A DNA stretch of 64,000 nt from Candidatus Omnitrophota bacterium (lineage in GTDB: Bacteria > Omnitrophota > Gorgyraeia > 2-01-FULL-45-10): contig JBAZKM010000006.1 in assembly GCA_041650805.1 (NCBI GenBank), forward strand, positions 105,069-169,068, given 5' to 3'. Position 1 is the stretch's first letter, and each line of letters starts with the position of its first letter. A model generated the notes under the pieces. The model made no database searches, was not told where the DNA came from, and saw only the letters and a list, made by a program, of their open reading frames with translations. Positions 16,451 through 25,942 of the stretch are shown here, piece by piece. A program made the position numbers and the translations under genes.

Positions 16451-18880
16451 ATGAAGAATACGATATTTGCTATCCTCTTCGTTCTGGCCCTGGCCATATT
16501 CGGCGGGATATTCTATCTGAACGAGATCTTCATACCGGCGAACCTGAAGAGGACGGTCACGGAGGGGATAGAGACCGCTACCGGTAAGAAGGTCCTGCTC
16601 GAATCGCTGAAGTTTAGCGTCCTCAAAGGGATGGTGCTGAAGGGGTTCGTGCTATACGACGATAAAGATGTAATACTGAAGGCCAAAGAGATCTCCTGCA
16701 CGTTCTTCATAATACCTTTCCTGAAAAAAGAGATAATCATCCCCGTAATAAAGATCAGGTCACCCGTAATATTGCTCGAACGCCGCCCGGACAATTCAAT
16801 AAACCTCTCGGACCTCTTTGACCGGAAGGATGTGCCAAAATACGATTATAACGTAATGGTCCGCAGTATAAGGATGACCGGCGGAAAGGTCATCTTCATC
16901 GATGATACCCTGGCGCCGCCGTACGCAAAGGATATCGATAAGGTCAACGTGCGTATATACCTTTCGCCGCCTTCGAAGGCGCTCTTCGACCTTGACTTCG
17001 AGATCCCCTCAGAAACGGCCGTAAAGGTGGATTCGACCGGTGAGTATGACATATCATCGGGAAAGGGGAGCGCTAAGATCGCGGTGACAGATCTCTCTTT
17101 AAAAGAGTTCGCGGGATATTATGAAAGCACGGGGATGGCCTTTCCCGGAGGCACGTCCGATGCCATTATAGACCTGGATATGGACCGCGATATCATAAGC
17201 GCCGGCATGAACGTCCAGACCAAAGACCTCGCCATATTCGGGGGAGGTGCATCGGCCAGGCTCAGCTCCTATATAAAGGCCGACCTTCGGTATTCCCTGA
17301 ACGACAGGCGGCTGGGATACGCGGGCACCATGAAGATCGATAAGCTTGCCGTCTCCGGGGTGGAATATTTCCAGGATGCCGATGAGATAGAGGGAGACCT
17401 CTCATTCAGCGATTCGGGGTTCTCTTCCAATAATATCAGCGCAAAGATCTTCGGCATACCCGTCGGGGCAAAGGTGAACCTGGCTAAGCTTGAGGCCGCC
17501 CTTCTCGATATCGACATCATAGCCGATGTGAAACTCGATCTCCTCGAGGCGATATTGAAAGAGAGATTCGAGATGAATATACCGGCCCGTCTGGAGGGCG
17601 ACGGCAGGCTCTATATCACCATGCAGTACAAGATACCGGTCGTGGCCCCGCCCGAGGTAAGGGGATCGCTCGAGACCTCCGACGCGTCAATAATCATAGA
17701 GGAAGGTAAGCCCCGCATAGAGAAGGTCAGGGGCATCCTGCAGTTCGGCGCGAATCAGTTCACATGGTCCGGCATCGATCTGATGTACCTCGGTACCCCT
17801 TACAGGACATCGGGCACCCTTACCAATCCGGATGCGCCGGGGGTACAGCTTAAACTATCATCGAAAGACCTCTCATTGGAATCCGTCTTTTCGGTTAACG
17901 GGAGGCAGATGACTTTCGGCAAGTTCGAAGGCAGTTATCTCAATTCAAACTTTTCGCTTAAGGGCAAGGCGGTCCTTGCGTCTCCGTCCGCCATAAATGC
18001 CGACATAAAAGGCGCGCTGGATGTGAGGATCGGCGATATGAAGACGGCGTTGAAGGATCTCAGGGATAAATTGGAGCGCATGAGAGCGGCAGGGTCCTTT
18101 CATGCGGATCTCAATCTGAAAGGGAACATGAAGGATATCAGATCCTGCGCCATAGAAGCGAAGGTCATGAGCAGTTCGGTGTCGCTATACGGCCTCAAAC
18201 CGGCCAGTATCGTCATCGATTATTACCAGAAAGACGGTGTCGTCGATATGCCCCGTATACATTCGTTCCTTTATGGCGGCACGCTTGATGCCGATGCCAG
18301 GATAGACCTTGTCTCGAGGGGAAACCCTTATTCGGTGAACGTAGAGATCAAAAATGTGAAGCTTGAAAAATTGAAAGAGGATATAGGCATGAGAGATAAG
18401 GATATATCAGGATCGGTATGGTTCCGGGCGAAATTGAACGGCCTGTCAGATGATCCCGCGACCTTGAACGGGGCCGGGAATATATCGGTCGATGACGGCA
18501 AACTGTGGCAGCTCAACCTCTTCAGGGGGCTCGGGGTATTGATCTTCACGAGCGACTTCAGCGAAGTTATATTCAAAAAGGCCTCCGCCTCGCTGGTCTT
18601 CAGGGATAAGGCCGTCTCCACGGACGGCATGTGGCTCACGAGTGACCTCATAAATATGTATGGTTCGGCCCGGATAGGTTTCGACAACTCCATAAAGGCA
18701 TCCCTGAAAGCGGAGATCGCCCAGGATGCGCTGGAGTCGGGCGCCAGGAAGAATATCACAACGGCGATGGGAAGATATACCATGATAGATGTGGTCGGGA
18801 CGCTCAAGGAGCCGAAGTACCGCCTCACGCCGGATATAGGCGGCATACTCGGGGATATCAAGGGTTTTGTCTTCGAATAG
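16451..18880 (+). CDS. Large AsmA-like envelope protein
   Basis: An 809-residue protein with one N-terminal membrane helix (about residues 4-24) and a long, regular beta-rich periplasmic part. The opening (ANLKRTVTEGIETATGKKVLLESLKFSVLKGMVLKGFVLYD) is the AsmA signature. The C-terminal third (GAGNISVDDGKLWQLNLFRGLGVLIFTSDF, then VVGTLKEPKYRLTPDIGG) matches the end of AsmA/DUF748-type proteins. Such proteins are thought to form grooved bridges that move phospholipids between inner and outer membranes. Its 3' end is 25 bases from the end of the converging minus-strand methyltransferase, and I see no clear terminator between them. Confidence 0.78.
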   Translation: MKNTIFAILFVLALAIFGGIFYLNEIFIPANLKRTVTEGIETATGKKVLLESLKFSVLKGMVLKGFVLYDDKDVILKAKEISCTFFIIPFLKKEIIIPVIKIRSPVILLERRPDNSINLSDLFDRKDVPKYDYNVMVRSIRMTGGKVIFIDDTLAPPYAKDIDKVNVRIYLSPPSKALFDLDFEIPSETAVKVDSTGEYDISSGKGSAKIAVTDLSLKEFAGYYESTGMAFPGGTSDAIIDLDMDRDIISAGMNVQTKDLAIFGGGASARLSSYIKADLRYSLNDRRLGYAGTMKIDKLAVSGVEYFQDADEIEGDLSFSDSGFSSNNISAKIFGIPVGAKVNLAKLEAALLDIDIIADVKLDLLEAILKERFEMNIPARLEGDGRLYITMQYKIPVVAPPEVRGSLETSDASIIIEEGKPRIEKVRGILQFGANQFTWSGIDLMYLGTPYRTSGTLTNPDAPGVQLKLSSKDLSLESVFSVNGRQMTFGKFEGSYLNSNFSLKGKAVLASPSAINADIKGALDVRIGDMKTALKDLRDKLERMRAAGSFHADLNLKGNMKDIRSCAIEAKVMSSSVSLYGLKPASIVIDYYQKDGVVDMPRIHSFLYGGTLDADARIDLVSRGNPYSVNVEIKNVKLEKLKEDIGMRDKDISGSVWFRAKLNGLSDDPATLNGAGNISVDDGKLWQLNLFRGLGVLIFTSDFSEVIFKKASASLVFRDKAVSTDGMWLTSDLINMYGSARIGFDNSIKASLKAEIAQDALESGARKNITTAMGRYTMIDVVGTLKEPKYRLTPDIGGILGDIKGFVFE

Positions 18881-18905
18881 CCCTCCGGAGACCGCCCTTG
18901 CCCGG

Positions 18906-19946
18906 CTATCGCGATCTCAGTAATGCCTCGAAGAAATCGGTCTGTACCTTTGCCTCTCTCCAGAAGACCTTGACCCAATCTTCAGGCACGGGGTAATCCT
19001 CTTCCCTGATATGGATATCTTCGTACGGGATACGGGAATCTTTCGCCGCCTTCAGGTAAAAGTACATACCCTTTTTGAGCAATCTCTCTATCTGCGTAAA
19101 ATAGTACCGGATCTGTCCCGGCCTCATCTCATGCAGGGTAGAGATGCTGATGAAGAGGTCGACCGTCCCTTCCGGGAGCATCTCTATCTGGCTGGGGAGA
19201 AAGAAGAGTATGTCCGATCTTTCAAACTCCTCTTTTATGTCGGAATAGGAATTGAACTCCCTGAAGGCGAATATCCTCTTTCCCGGGAATGAGCCGCTCA
19301 GATATCTTTCGGCGATGTAGAGAGCGGGAGGTGTGTCTATTATGATATATTTCAAAGGCGACATTACGGACAGGAAGACGAACGCCGTCCTGCCGTATCC
19401 CGCCCCCAGCTCGCAGACGGTCCCGATCTTTTCCCTGTCGCGGACCGGCCCCATCATGGAATTGAACTCTATCGCAGAATTTGCTATGTCCTGAGATATG
19501 AGCCGGCCGTCCAGATGTATCCTGGGAGGGTTGCCGGCCTCGGGCTCTTCCAGCCGGCCAAGGAGATCTTCGTTATCGTTACGTCTCGCATATTCCCATA
19601 ACATGAAGACGAGAAAATTGTAAAACAGGGATTGCCGCCATCTTAAATATCTATGCCGCGGGGGGAAGAAACTCCTGAATATATTTCTTATCGTTGCGCC
19701 GGGCCCGGAGTGAGAGACCAGGTATCTGGTCTGCCTGTTGACCGGGAAGTTCGGCAGCCAGGTAAAATAATGCGACGCCACCGGTATCTTAAAATTTTCA
19801 TACCCGTATTTGAATAACCGTTCTTCGTGTACCGTATTCAGGTGGTCCCAATATTTTGAGGGCTGGACCTCGCTCCTGCCGCGTGACAGGGACGCTTTCA
19901 TCTCTCCGATCCTTGCGCGCATGGCCCTCTCCTCCCGTTCAGTCAT
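18906..19946 (-). CDS. Putative sugar O-methyltransferase (NanM-type)
   Basis: A 346-residue protein resembling the putative sugar O-methyltransferases found in surface-glycan clusters. The SAM-binding loop is TVCELGAGYGRTAFVFL (about residues 186-202), followed by IIDTPPALYIAERYL and FISISTLHEM. The N-terminal half contains SKYWDHLNTVHEERLF and aromatic-rich segments typical of this group. The start is supported by GGAGG 6 bases upstream on the minus strand. It overlaps the upstream radical SAM gene by 8 bases, so the two form a pair. It may decorate cell-surface sugars, possibly those made by the 28-36 kb cluster, but no direct link is visible. Confidence 0.72.
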   Translation of the reverse strand: MTEREERAMRARIGEMKASLSRGRSEVQPSKYWDHLNTVHEERLFKYGYENFKIPVASHYFTWLPNFPVNRQTRYLVSHSGPGATIRNIFRSFFPPRHRYLRWRQSLFYNFLVFMLWEYARRNDNEDLLGRLEEPEAGNPPRIHLDGRLISQDIANSAIEFNSMMGPVRDREKIGTVCELGAGYGRTAFVFLSVMSPLKYIIIDTPPALYIAERYLSGSFPGKRIFAFREFNSYSDIKEEFERSDILFFLPSQIEMLPEGTVDLFISISTLHEMRPGQIRYYFTQIERLLKKGMYFYLKAAKDSRIPYEDIHIREEDYPVPEDWVKVFWREAKVQTDFFEALLRSR

Positions 19947-20949
19947 CGCATATCCTCCCTAGAGATCTCTCAAGGACCTGTCGCGGTATATTATGCGTGA
20001 TGTAATGGCAAAAGAGGCAGTGGTTCGTTGTCATGCCGGGAAAGCGGACGCCTGACGTCTCGAGCGCCTTACGGACCGGATGGAGGCCCGATCCGAATAT
20101 CGCAGAGATGAGACGGTTATCCCCGGCGTTGCGTAAAAGTTTTTGAGGAGTGTCAGTTTTTATGGAGCCGAGCGTCAACATCTCCGTGCCGTTGGCGTAT
20201 CCGCAGCACGGTTTGATCGTACCGTCCGGAAGGATGTAAAATAGATTACCCGGCCCTTCACAGAAGTCATCCCGGAACCATCTTCCGTTCCACGGGTCTT
20301 TCAGACGCGCCGCCTTACCTACGGGCGAAAGGTCTATATATGATATCCTGATGAAGAGCCCGCCGCCTTTTATACAGGCGTGTCCGGATCCGGCGCCTTT
20401 CATGGCTGCGCCCAGGAGACGGGAGAGTTTTAAAAGCCGTCCGCCGGTCCGGCTATCCATCGCTCCCTTTACTGCGGCGACAGATATTATGTCGGGCCGG
20501 TTCCATATCTCCCGAGCGGCCCTTATGAACGATGCGACCTTCTTCAGGTCCTGGCGGTGGAACGCGTCCACGCTTACACATATATCGCCGTCATACCCGG
20601 CCCTGTATATTTGTTCCAGGGACGGGATGAGTTCTTTCTTCGAATTGAACCAGGCACCATTCGTCATGATCCGGCCGAAGAGCATCCCGCGCCGTACAGC
20701 TTCCTTTATTATCGCGCACAGGAGATCGAGCGCAAGGAACGGTTCGCCCCCCGTAAATCCTACCCGCTTGATCCCGAGATCCGAACATCCGGCGAGGAAT
20801 CTCAGGGCGCCCTTCCTGCCCAGGGCCGCGCCGCCGGGTTCTGTATTGCAATGGCCGCACCGCAGGTTGCACCGGGCGGTAAGGGAGAAGAGGACCTCGG
20901 TGGGACGGAATCGTCGTTTTTTCATCGGGACCATTATATCAAAACCCAC
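19939..20949 (-). CDS. Radical SAM protein with C-terminal cysteine cluster
   Basis: A 336-residue radical SAM enzyme. The 4Fe-4S motif is CNLRCGHC (C27, C31, C34), followed by GFTGGEPFLALD, the SAM-binding GGE element. Towards the C-terminus, CEGPGNLFYILPDGTIKPCCGYAN and CLFC form a SPASM-like set of cysteines for an auxiliary cluster. The substrate is unknown; SPASM-type enzymes often modify peptides or proteins. The start could be any of M1, M6 or M9. It is divergent from der, with 48 bases between starts, and is co-transcribed with the methyltransferase. Confidence 0.8.
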   Translation of the reverse strand: MGFDIMVPMKKRRFRPTEVLFSLTARCNLRCGHCNTEPGGAALGRKGALRFLAGCSDLGIKRVGFTGGEPFLALDLLCAIIKEAVRRGMLFGRIMTNGAWFNSKKELIPSLEQIYRAGYDGDICVSVDAFHRQDLKKVASFIRAAREIWNRPDIISVAAVKGAMDSRTGGRLLKLSRLLGAAMKGAGSGHACIKGGGLFIRISYIDLSPVGKAARLKDPWNGRWFRDDFCEGPGNLFYILPDGTIKPCCGYANGTEMLTLGSIKTDTPQKLLRNAGDNRLISAIFGSGLHPVRKALETSGVRFPGMTTNHCLFCHYITHNIPRQVLERSLGRICDD

Positions 20950-20997
20950 GCATATATTCAGTAGTTATATGATATGGGATGTGCTAAAATATGCGGT

Positions 20998-22344
20998 ATG
21001 AAAAGAGCCGGATCACCTAAAGTGGCCATAGTAGGGAGACCGAACGTCGGGAAGTCGTCCCTCTTCAACAGGATCGTCGGCGCGAGGAAGGCGATAGTGG
21101 AATCGACAAGCGGCACGACGCGGGACAGGATCCACGCCGACATCACCTGGAAGGGGAAGGGCTTCACGGTAATAGATACGGCCGGGTTCGACCCTTCGGT
21201 AAACTCAGGGTCGAATCCTGAGGATGCCGAAGGATTCGAGAAGGCGGGATCAGGCGATATGGCCGGCCTCATCATGGGGCAGCTTAAGAAAGGCATCGAG
21301 GAGGCGGATATAATATTGTTCGTTACCGACGGGATGGCGGGCATAACGCCTCAGGACGCGGACCTTTCGTCGGTGCTGAGGAAGACCTCCAAGAAGATAT
21401 ATCTCGCAGTGAACAAGATCGATAAAGAATCGGACGCGGGCCGCGCGCTCGATTTCTTCGAGCTGGGCCTGGGAGAACCTTACGCGATCTCCGCTATGCA
21501 CGGGAGAGGTATAGAGCGGCTGTGCAACGACATCGTGAAGGGGATGGGGAAGGCCGCGGAGAGAGGTGTTACGCCATCCGTCCGGGTCGCCATAATAGGC
21601 AGGCCCAACGTGGGTAAGTCATCGTATCTCAATTGCATCCTGAGCGAGGATAGGGTCATCGTCCACCCGACCGCCGGCACTACCAGAGATGCGGTCGACA
21701 TCGATCTCAACTATAAGGAAAGGGACTACGTCTTCATAGATACCGCGGGGATCAGGCATAATGCTAAGATAAAAGAGGCGGCGGATTTTTACGGGAGCGT
21801 ACGCTCAAAAGAGGCCATAAAGCGGTCCGACGTGGCGATAGTCCTGTTAGACGGCTACGAAGGGCTGACGAAGGATGACGCGCGCGTGATAGAACTGATC
21901 ATAGACGAGGGAAAGGCGCTTATCATAGCTGTCAATAAGTGGGACCTCGTTAAGGGAACGGAGATGTCAAAATACAGGGACCGGCTCATAAGACAGATGA
22001 ACGATATACGGAACTTCCCGGTCGTATTCATATCGTGCAAGACGGGGAGGAACGTCAGGGAGACGCTCGACCTGATATGGGCGGCCTATGAGAGATACAG
22101 GGTGACGATCCTGCCCGATAAACTGGCCGCGACACTGAAGTCATTGAACTGCGATGCGGAGATGGTCAGGAGAAGGATAAATTTCAGGTACCTGGTTCAG
22201 GAGGGCACTATGCCGCCCGGGTTCATACTGGGCGTAAAAGGCGCCGGTCCGGAAGGGGATAATACCAGGAGGTTCGCCGAGAACTTCCTTAGGAAGGCCT
22301 ACGATCTCGAGGGCGTGCCCATAAAGGTGCGTTTTAAAAAGTAG
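20998..22344 (+). CDS. der: Ribosome-assembly GTPase Der (EngA)
   Basis: A tandem-GTPase protein of 448 residues with a C-terminal KH-like domain, needed for 50S subunit maturation. Both G domains show G1 (GRPNVGKSS twice), G2 (SGTTRD and AGTTRD), G3 (DTAGF and DTAGI) and G4 (NKID and NKWD). The KH-like part includes INFRYLVQEGTMPPGFILGV and ends with IKVRFKK. The first G domain has an insertion of about 20 residues just after G3 (NSGSNPEDAEG region). I chose ATG 20998, eight codons inside the longest frame, because a TAAAAT box lies just before it. No Shine-Dalgarno sequence is evident for either start. Confidence 0.93.
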   Translation: MKRAGSPKVAIVGRPNVGKSSLFNRIVGARKAIVESTSGTTRDRIHADITWKGKGFTVIDTAGFDPSVNSGSNPEDAEGFEKAGSGDMAGLIMGQLKKGIEEADIILFVTDGMAGITPQDADLSSVLRKTSKKIYLAVNKIDKESDAGRALDFFELGLGEPYAISAMHGRGIERLCNDIVKGMGKAAERGVTPSVRVAIIGRPNVGKSSYLNCILSEDRVIVHPTAGTTRDAVDIDLNYKERDYVFIDTAGIRHNAKIKEAADFYGSVRSKEAIKRSDVAIVLLDGYEGLTKDDARVIELIIDEGKALIIAVNKWDLVKGTEMSKYRDRLIRQMNDIRNFPVVFISCKTGRNVRETLDLIWAAYERYRVTILPDKLAATLKSLNCDAEMVRRRINFRYLVQEGTMPPGFILGVKGAGPEGDNTRRFAENFLRKAYDLEGVPIKVRFKK

Positions 22345-22442
22345 TTCCTTATTTCACCCGTACGTTGTACAATTGTAAAAGACCTGTCAGGGAAGTAAGG
22401 TGTATGGTACATTGTCGTTTGTAATTTAAAAGAGGGCTTGTT

Positions 22443-22790
22443 ATGGCAAAGAGGATCCTTGTAGTGGACGATGAGAAGGATTGCTGTTCATTCATAAACG
22501 ATTACCTGGCGAAACGCGGCTATTCCGTCGACGTGGCTTACGACGGCATACAGGCAAAAGAGATGCTGGACAAGAACTCATACGATTGTATATTCTTCGA
22601 CTGCAATATGCCCGAGTTGACCGGAATAGAGCTCGTCTCGGTAATAAATAAGAAGAACCCTCACGCCAGGAAGGTCATGATATCCGGATACGAGGGCGTA
22701 GATGAAAATTTCGCGAAGAAGATAGGCATAGACGCGTTCCTGAGTAAACCCGTCATCCTGAGAGACCTTGAGACGGCTATCGGGGCCTAG
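22443..22790 (+). CDS. Stand-alone response regulator receiver
   Basis: A 115-residue single-domain receiver: VVDDEKD acidic pair at D9-D10, phospho-acceptor D53 (IFFDCNMPELTG), the T/S switch ISGYEG, and the conserved lysine in FLSKPV. It has no output domain, so it acts in a phosphorelay or binds a target directly. It opens a signalling cluster with the MORN-repeat protein, the histidine kinase at 24075 and a second receiver at 25510. It lies about 100 bases after der. Confidence 0.9.
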   Translation: MAKRILVVDDEKDCCSFINDYLAKRGYSVDVAYDGIQAKEMLDKNSYDCIFFDCNMPELTGIELVSVINKKNPHARKVMISGYEGVDENFAKKIGIDAFLSKPVILRDLETAIGA

Positions 22791-22822
22791 ACCAATATGA
22801 CCCACCCGGCGGACCTCCGCAG

Positions 22823-24010
22823 ATGACCATAACAAGACACGGTTTGATGATAATCGCGCTATGTTCGATAGGCAGCCTCTGCTACTCCGCAGATTCTATC
22901 ACGAAGACGAAGACCGTCAATTATGAGGACGGCCAGAAGATGGCCGAGTTCACCATAAGAGACGGGAAACGGGACGGCGAGTCGAAGCTCTACTATGAAG
23001 ACGGCACCCTCAAGTCCATCACCAGTTACAGGAACGGGAAACGGGACGGGAACGAAAAGTTATTCTGGCCGAACGGCGCCCTGGAGGTCTCGAGGAATTT
23101 CAATGCGGGTGAACCGGACGGTTACGCAAAATATTACACTATGTACGGGTGGAAGCAGCTGGAAGAGCATTACGTTAAAGGACAGCTCGAGGGCGTATCG
23201 AGGGGTTACTATGAGGAGGGCGGGCTGAGATACGAACAGCCGTATAAAAATAATAAGAAGGAAGGCACCAGGATAGTCTATGACAAAGACAGCACCGTAT
23301 TGCTCGAGCTCCCGTATAAGAATAACAGGCGTAACGGCATGGCCAGGCATTACTACGGGGAGAGGATACCCAAACTCGACAGCGTCTACGTGGAGATCAG
23401 GAGGAAAGAGGAGGGGAATTACAAAAAAGGGCAGCTGATAGCCGAGGTGCCGTATAAGAACAGCAAACGGGAGGGTATCGCGACTTACTATCACAGTAAC
23501 GGTAAACCTAAGCTTGAGATAGAGTTCAAGGACAATAAATTCAAGAAATCGAAGAGATGGTATTACGAGAACGGCAAGCTCCTGTGCGAGGCATTTTATG
23601 ATAAGGAGGGCCGGTTGAGCGGGCCCGTCTCGAATTATTACGAAGACGGCAAGCTGCGTTCGCGGGAGCTTTACACCAAAGGCGTCCCGAACGGCATGAC
23701 CAGGTATTATGAGAAGGGCGGCACCATACGCAGGGAGGAGTCCTACACCAACGCCGTGCTGGACGGCGTGGTGAAGCAATACTATCCTGACGGGAAGGTA
23801 TATCTGGAGCAGCCCTTCAGGAACGGCACGCTGGAGGGCATCGAAAGATATTATCACCCTAACGGGAAGGTCAAGATAGAGACGCCTTACCGTAACGGTT
23901 ACGTCGACGGCATGTGGAGGTTCTATGACGAAGACGGCAAACTCGTTGCCGAAGGCCTTCTCGAGAAGGGCAAACTCATAGGCAAATGGAAGTTCCGGGA
24001 CAGCGAATAA
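22823..24010 (+). CDS. Exported MORN-repeat protein
   Basis: A 395-residue protein with a signal peptide (about residues 1-22) followed by MORN_2/YwqK-type repeats of about 23 residues along the entire length. Typical units read YYEDGTLKSITSYRNGKRDG, YYHPNGKVKIETPYRNGYVDG and YYEDGKLRSRELYTKGVPNG; I count about 14 to 15 units. These repeats form a long beta-hairpin stack. In bacteria they occur in exported proteins of unknown role and in the YwqK family. Its position between a receiver and a sensor kinase suggests an envelope signalling or scaffold role, but this is only context. Confidence 0.85.
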   Translation: MTITRHGLMIIALCSIGSLCYSADSITKTKTVNYEDGQKMAEFTIRDGKRDGESKLYYEDGTLKSITSYRNGKRDGNEKLFWPNGALEVSRNFNAGEPDGYAKYYTMYGWKQLEEHYVKGQLEGVSRGYYEEGGLRYEQPYKNNKKEGTRIVYDKDSTVLLELPYKNNRRNGMARHYYGERIPKLDSVYVEIRRKEEGNYKKGQLIAEVPYKNSKREGIATYYHSNGKPKLEIEFKDNKFKKSKRWYYENGKLLCEAFYDKEGRLSGPVSNYYEDGKLRSRELYTKGVPNGMTRYYEKGGTIRREESYTNAVLDGVVKQYYPDGKVYLEQPFRNGTLEGIERYYHPNGKVKIETPYRNGYVDGMWRFYDEDGKLVAEGLLEKGKLIGKWKFRDSE

Positions 24011-24074
24011 TGAGATATTGGACAAAGCATGATAATTATGGTAATATTCATGTTATAAAAAGACGGAGCCGCTG

Positions 24075-25505
24075 ATGTTCTCTTTGACCGTAGTATATGT
24101 ATTTACGATAATAGTCAGCGTCATCATAGCATTATTGCTCGCCTATTTCGCCAGCCTTTCGTCCAGGCCGCAGAAGAGCGCGGACACGGACAGAAAAGTG
24201 ACGATCTTCCCCGATTCATCCTCCGCATCCGACAGCGACCTAAAGAAGATCGTCTATCATGAGATAAGCGGGCTTGTCGAATCGAAGACGCGCTGCCAGA
24301 AGATAGCGGATACCGTTTCCGATATCTTCCGTAAGGAGCTGGAGGAGAAGATAAGCGTCAATAACTCCAACATCGCCTCGAAATATGAAGAGATAATCAA
24401 GAAAAAGGGCGAGAGCGAAGATGTGGCATGGAAAAAATATAAGAAGATACTGATAGACAAGGAAGAGACCGAGGCGGTCATCAGGAGCATAGCCGAAGGG
24501 CTGGTGGTCATAGACGCCAAAGGCAAGGTCGTCATGATGAACCCGGCGGCCGAGAAGCTTCTGGAGGCCTCGAAAAAAGACAAGATAGGCAAGTCGATAC
24601 TGGAGAATATAAAAGAGTCACAGCTCCTGTCGCTCTCCAAATCCTCGCAGAACGGCGAGGACAGGTCGATAGAGCTCATAAGTAACCGCGATGAGACGAA
24701 GAAGGTGTTGAGGGCAAGCACCGCCGTGATCGAGAACGAGAACGGGCAGACCGTCGGCATGGTCTCGGTCCTGAGCGATATAACGAAGCAGAAAGAATTG
24801 GACGAGATGAAATCCAATTTCGTCGCCAACGTCTCTCATGAACTGCGCACCCCGCTCGTGGCCATCGAGAAGTCCATATCCCTCATCGTCAACGGGACTA
24901 CAGGGCCGCTTTCGGAATCCCAGGCGCAGCTCCTGTCGATAGCGGAACGTAACCTGAGGCGGCTTACATTCCTGATAAACGACCTCCTGGAACTGGCCAA
25001 GCTCGAGGCCGGCAAGACGAAACTGAGGCGCGAAGATGCGCCTATCGGGAAGATCATAGACGAGGTCATAGAGAGTTTAGAGGCATGGGCAAGCACCAAG
25101 TCCATAAAGATAGAGAAATATATAGAGAAGGACCTGCCCGAACTGCATATGGACCCGGGCAGGATAACGCAGGTCCTGAATAACCTGATAGGCAATTCCA
25201 TCAAGTTCACCCCTACGGACGGCACCATAATAGTCAGGGCGATATTGCGCGGAGGCGCGAACCCGCAAGTCGAGGTCAGCATAAAGGATACGGGCATAGG
25301 TATAGCCAGGGAAGACCTCACGAAGGTCTTCAACAAGTTCTACCAGGCGGGAGAGAGGGTCGCCACCGATATCAGCGGGACGGGTATAGGGCTGGCCATC
25401 TCAAAAGAGATCATAGAGCTTCACGGGGGCACTATCCGGGTGGAGAGCGAAAAGGGGAAGGGCGCCGAATTCATATTTGCGTTGCCGGTGAAATCTGGAG
25501 GGTAG
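24075..25505 (+). CDS. PAS-containing sensor histidine kinase
   Basis: A 476-residue kinase with one N-terminal membrane helix (about residues 5-27), a helical linker (30-130), a PAS domain (about 133-240, AVIRSIAEGLVVIDAKGKVVMMNPAAEKLL), HisKA with H255 in NVSHELRTPL, and HATPase with DTGIGIAREDL and GTGIGLAISKEI. There is no large periplasmic domain, so the signal is probably sensed by PAS or the membrane. It is four bases from the receiver gene downstream, its probable partner. Confidence 0.92.
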   Translation: MFSLTVVYVFTIIVSVIIALLLAYFASLSSRPQKSADTDRKVTIFPDSSSASDSDLKKIVYHEISGLVESKTRCQKIADTVSDIFRKELEEKISVNNSNIASKYEEIIKKKGESEDVAWKKYKKILIDKEETEAVIRSIAEGLVVIDAKGKVVMMNPAAEKLLEASKKDKIGKSILENIKESQLLSLSKSSQNGEDRSIELISNRDETKKVLRASTAVIENENGQTVGMVSVLSDITKQKELDEMKSNFVANVSHELRTPLVAIEKSISLIVNGTTGPLSESQAQLLSIAERNLRRLTFLINDLLELAKLEAGKTKLRREDAPIGKIIDEVIESLEAWASTKSIKIEKYIEKDLPELHMDPGRITQVLNNLIGNSIKFTPTDGTIIVRAILRGGANPQVEVSIKDTGIGIAREDLTKVFNKFYQAGERVATDISGTGIGLAISKEIIELHGGTIRVESEKGKGAEFIFALPVKSGG

Positions 25506-25509
25506 GATC

Positions 25510-25914
25510 ATGGATAAGGATATAAAGGTTCTGATAGTCGATGACGAGGCGGACTTCAGGCAGGTCATGACGGTGTGGCTCGAATCGAAGGGGTATTCCG
25601 TCATAGCCGCGGCAAACGGCAAAGATGCCATCAGCATGGTGAAGAGAGACGAGCCCAATATAATTTTCATGGACCTGAGGATGCCTATCATGGACGGCAG
25701 CGAGACGATCAAGAGGATCAGGCGTTTCAACAGGCATATACCCATAATAATAATAAGCGCGTATGTCAACGATCCCAAGATGAAAGAGGTCCGGACTACC
25801 GATATCTCCGGCATATTCTATAAGAGCGACGACTTCGAAAAAGGGAGAGCCATCCTCGAGGCGGTGCTGAGGACTCACAAGAAACTCAAAAAGACAGGCA
25901 CGGATAAAGAGTAA
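25510..25914 (+). CDS. Stand-alone response regulator receiver
   Basis: A 134-residue receiver domain with acidic D11-D12, phospho-acceptor D55 (IIFMDLRMPIMDG), switch IISAYVND and conserved lysine in IFYKSDDF. It has no DNA-binding part. It is tightly linked to the kinase at 24075 and lies 28 bases before the oligosaccharyltransferase gene, which may place the glycan genes in the same transcript. Confidence 0.9.
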   Translation: MDKDIKVLIVDDEADFRQVMTVWLESKGYSVIAAANGKDAISMVKRDEPNIIFMDLRMPIMDGSETIKRIRRFNRHIPIIIISAYVNDPKMKEVRTTDISGIFYKSDDFEKGRAILEAVLRTHKKLKKTGTDKE

Positions 25915-25942
25915 CGCCATAACGAGCCATTAATATATCCCG

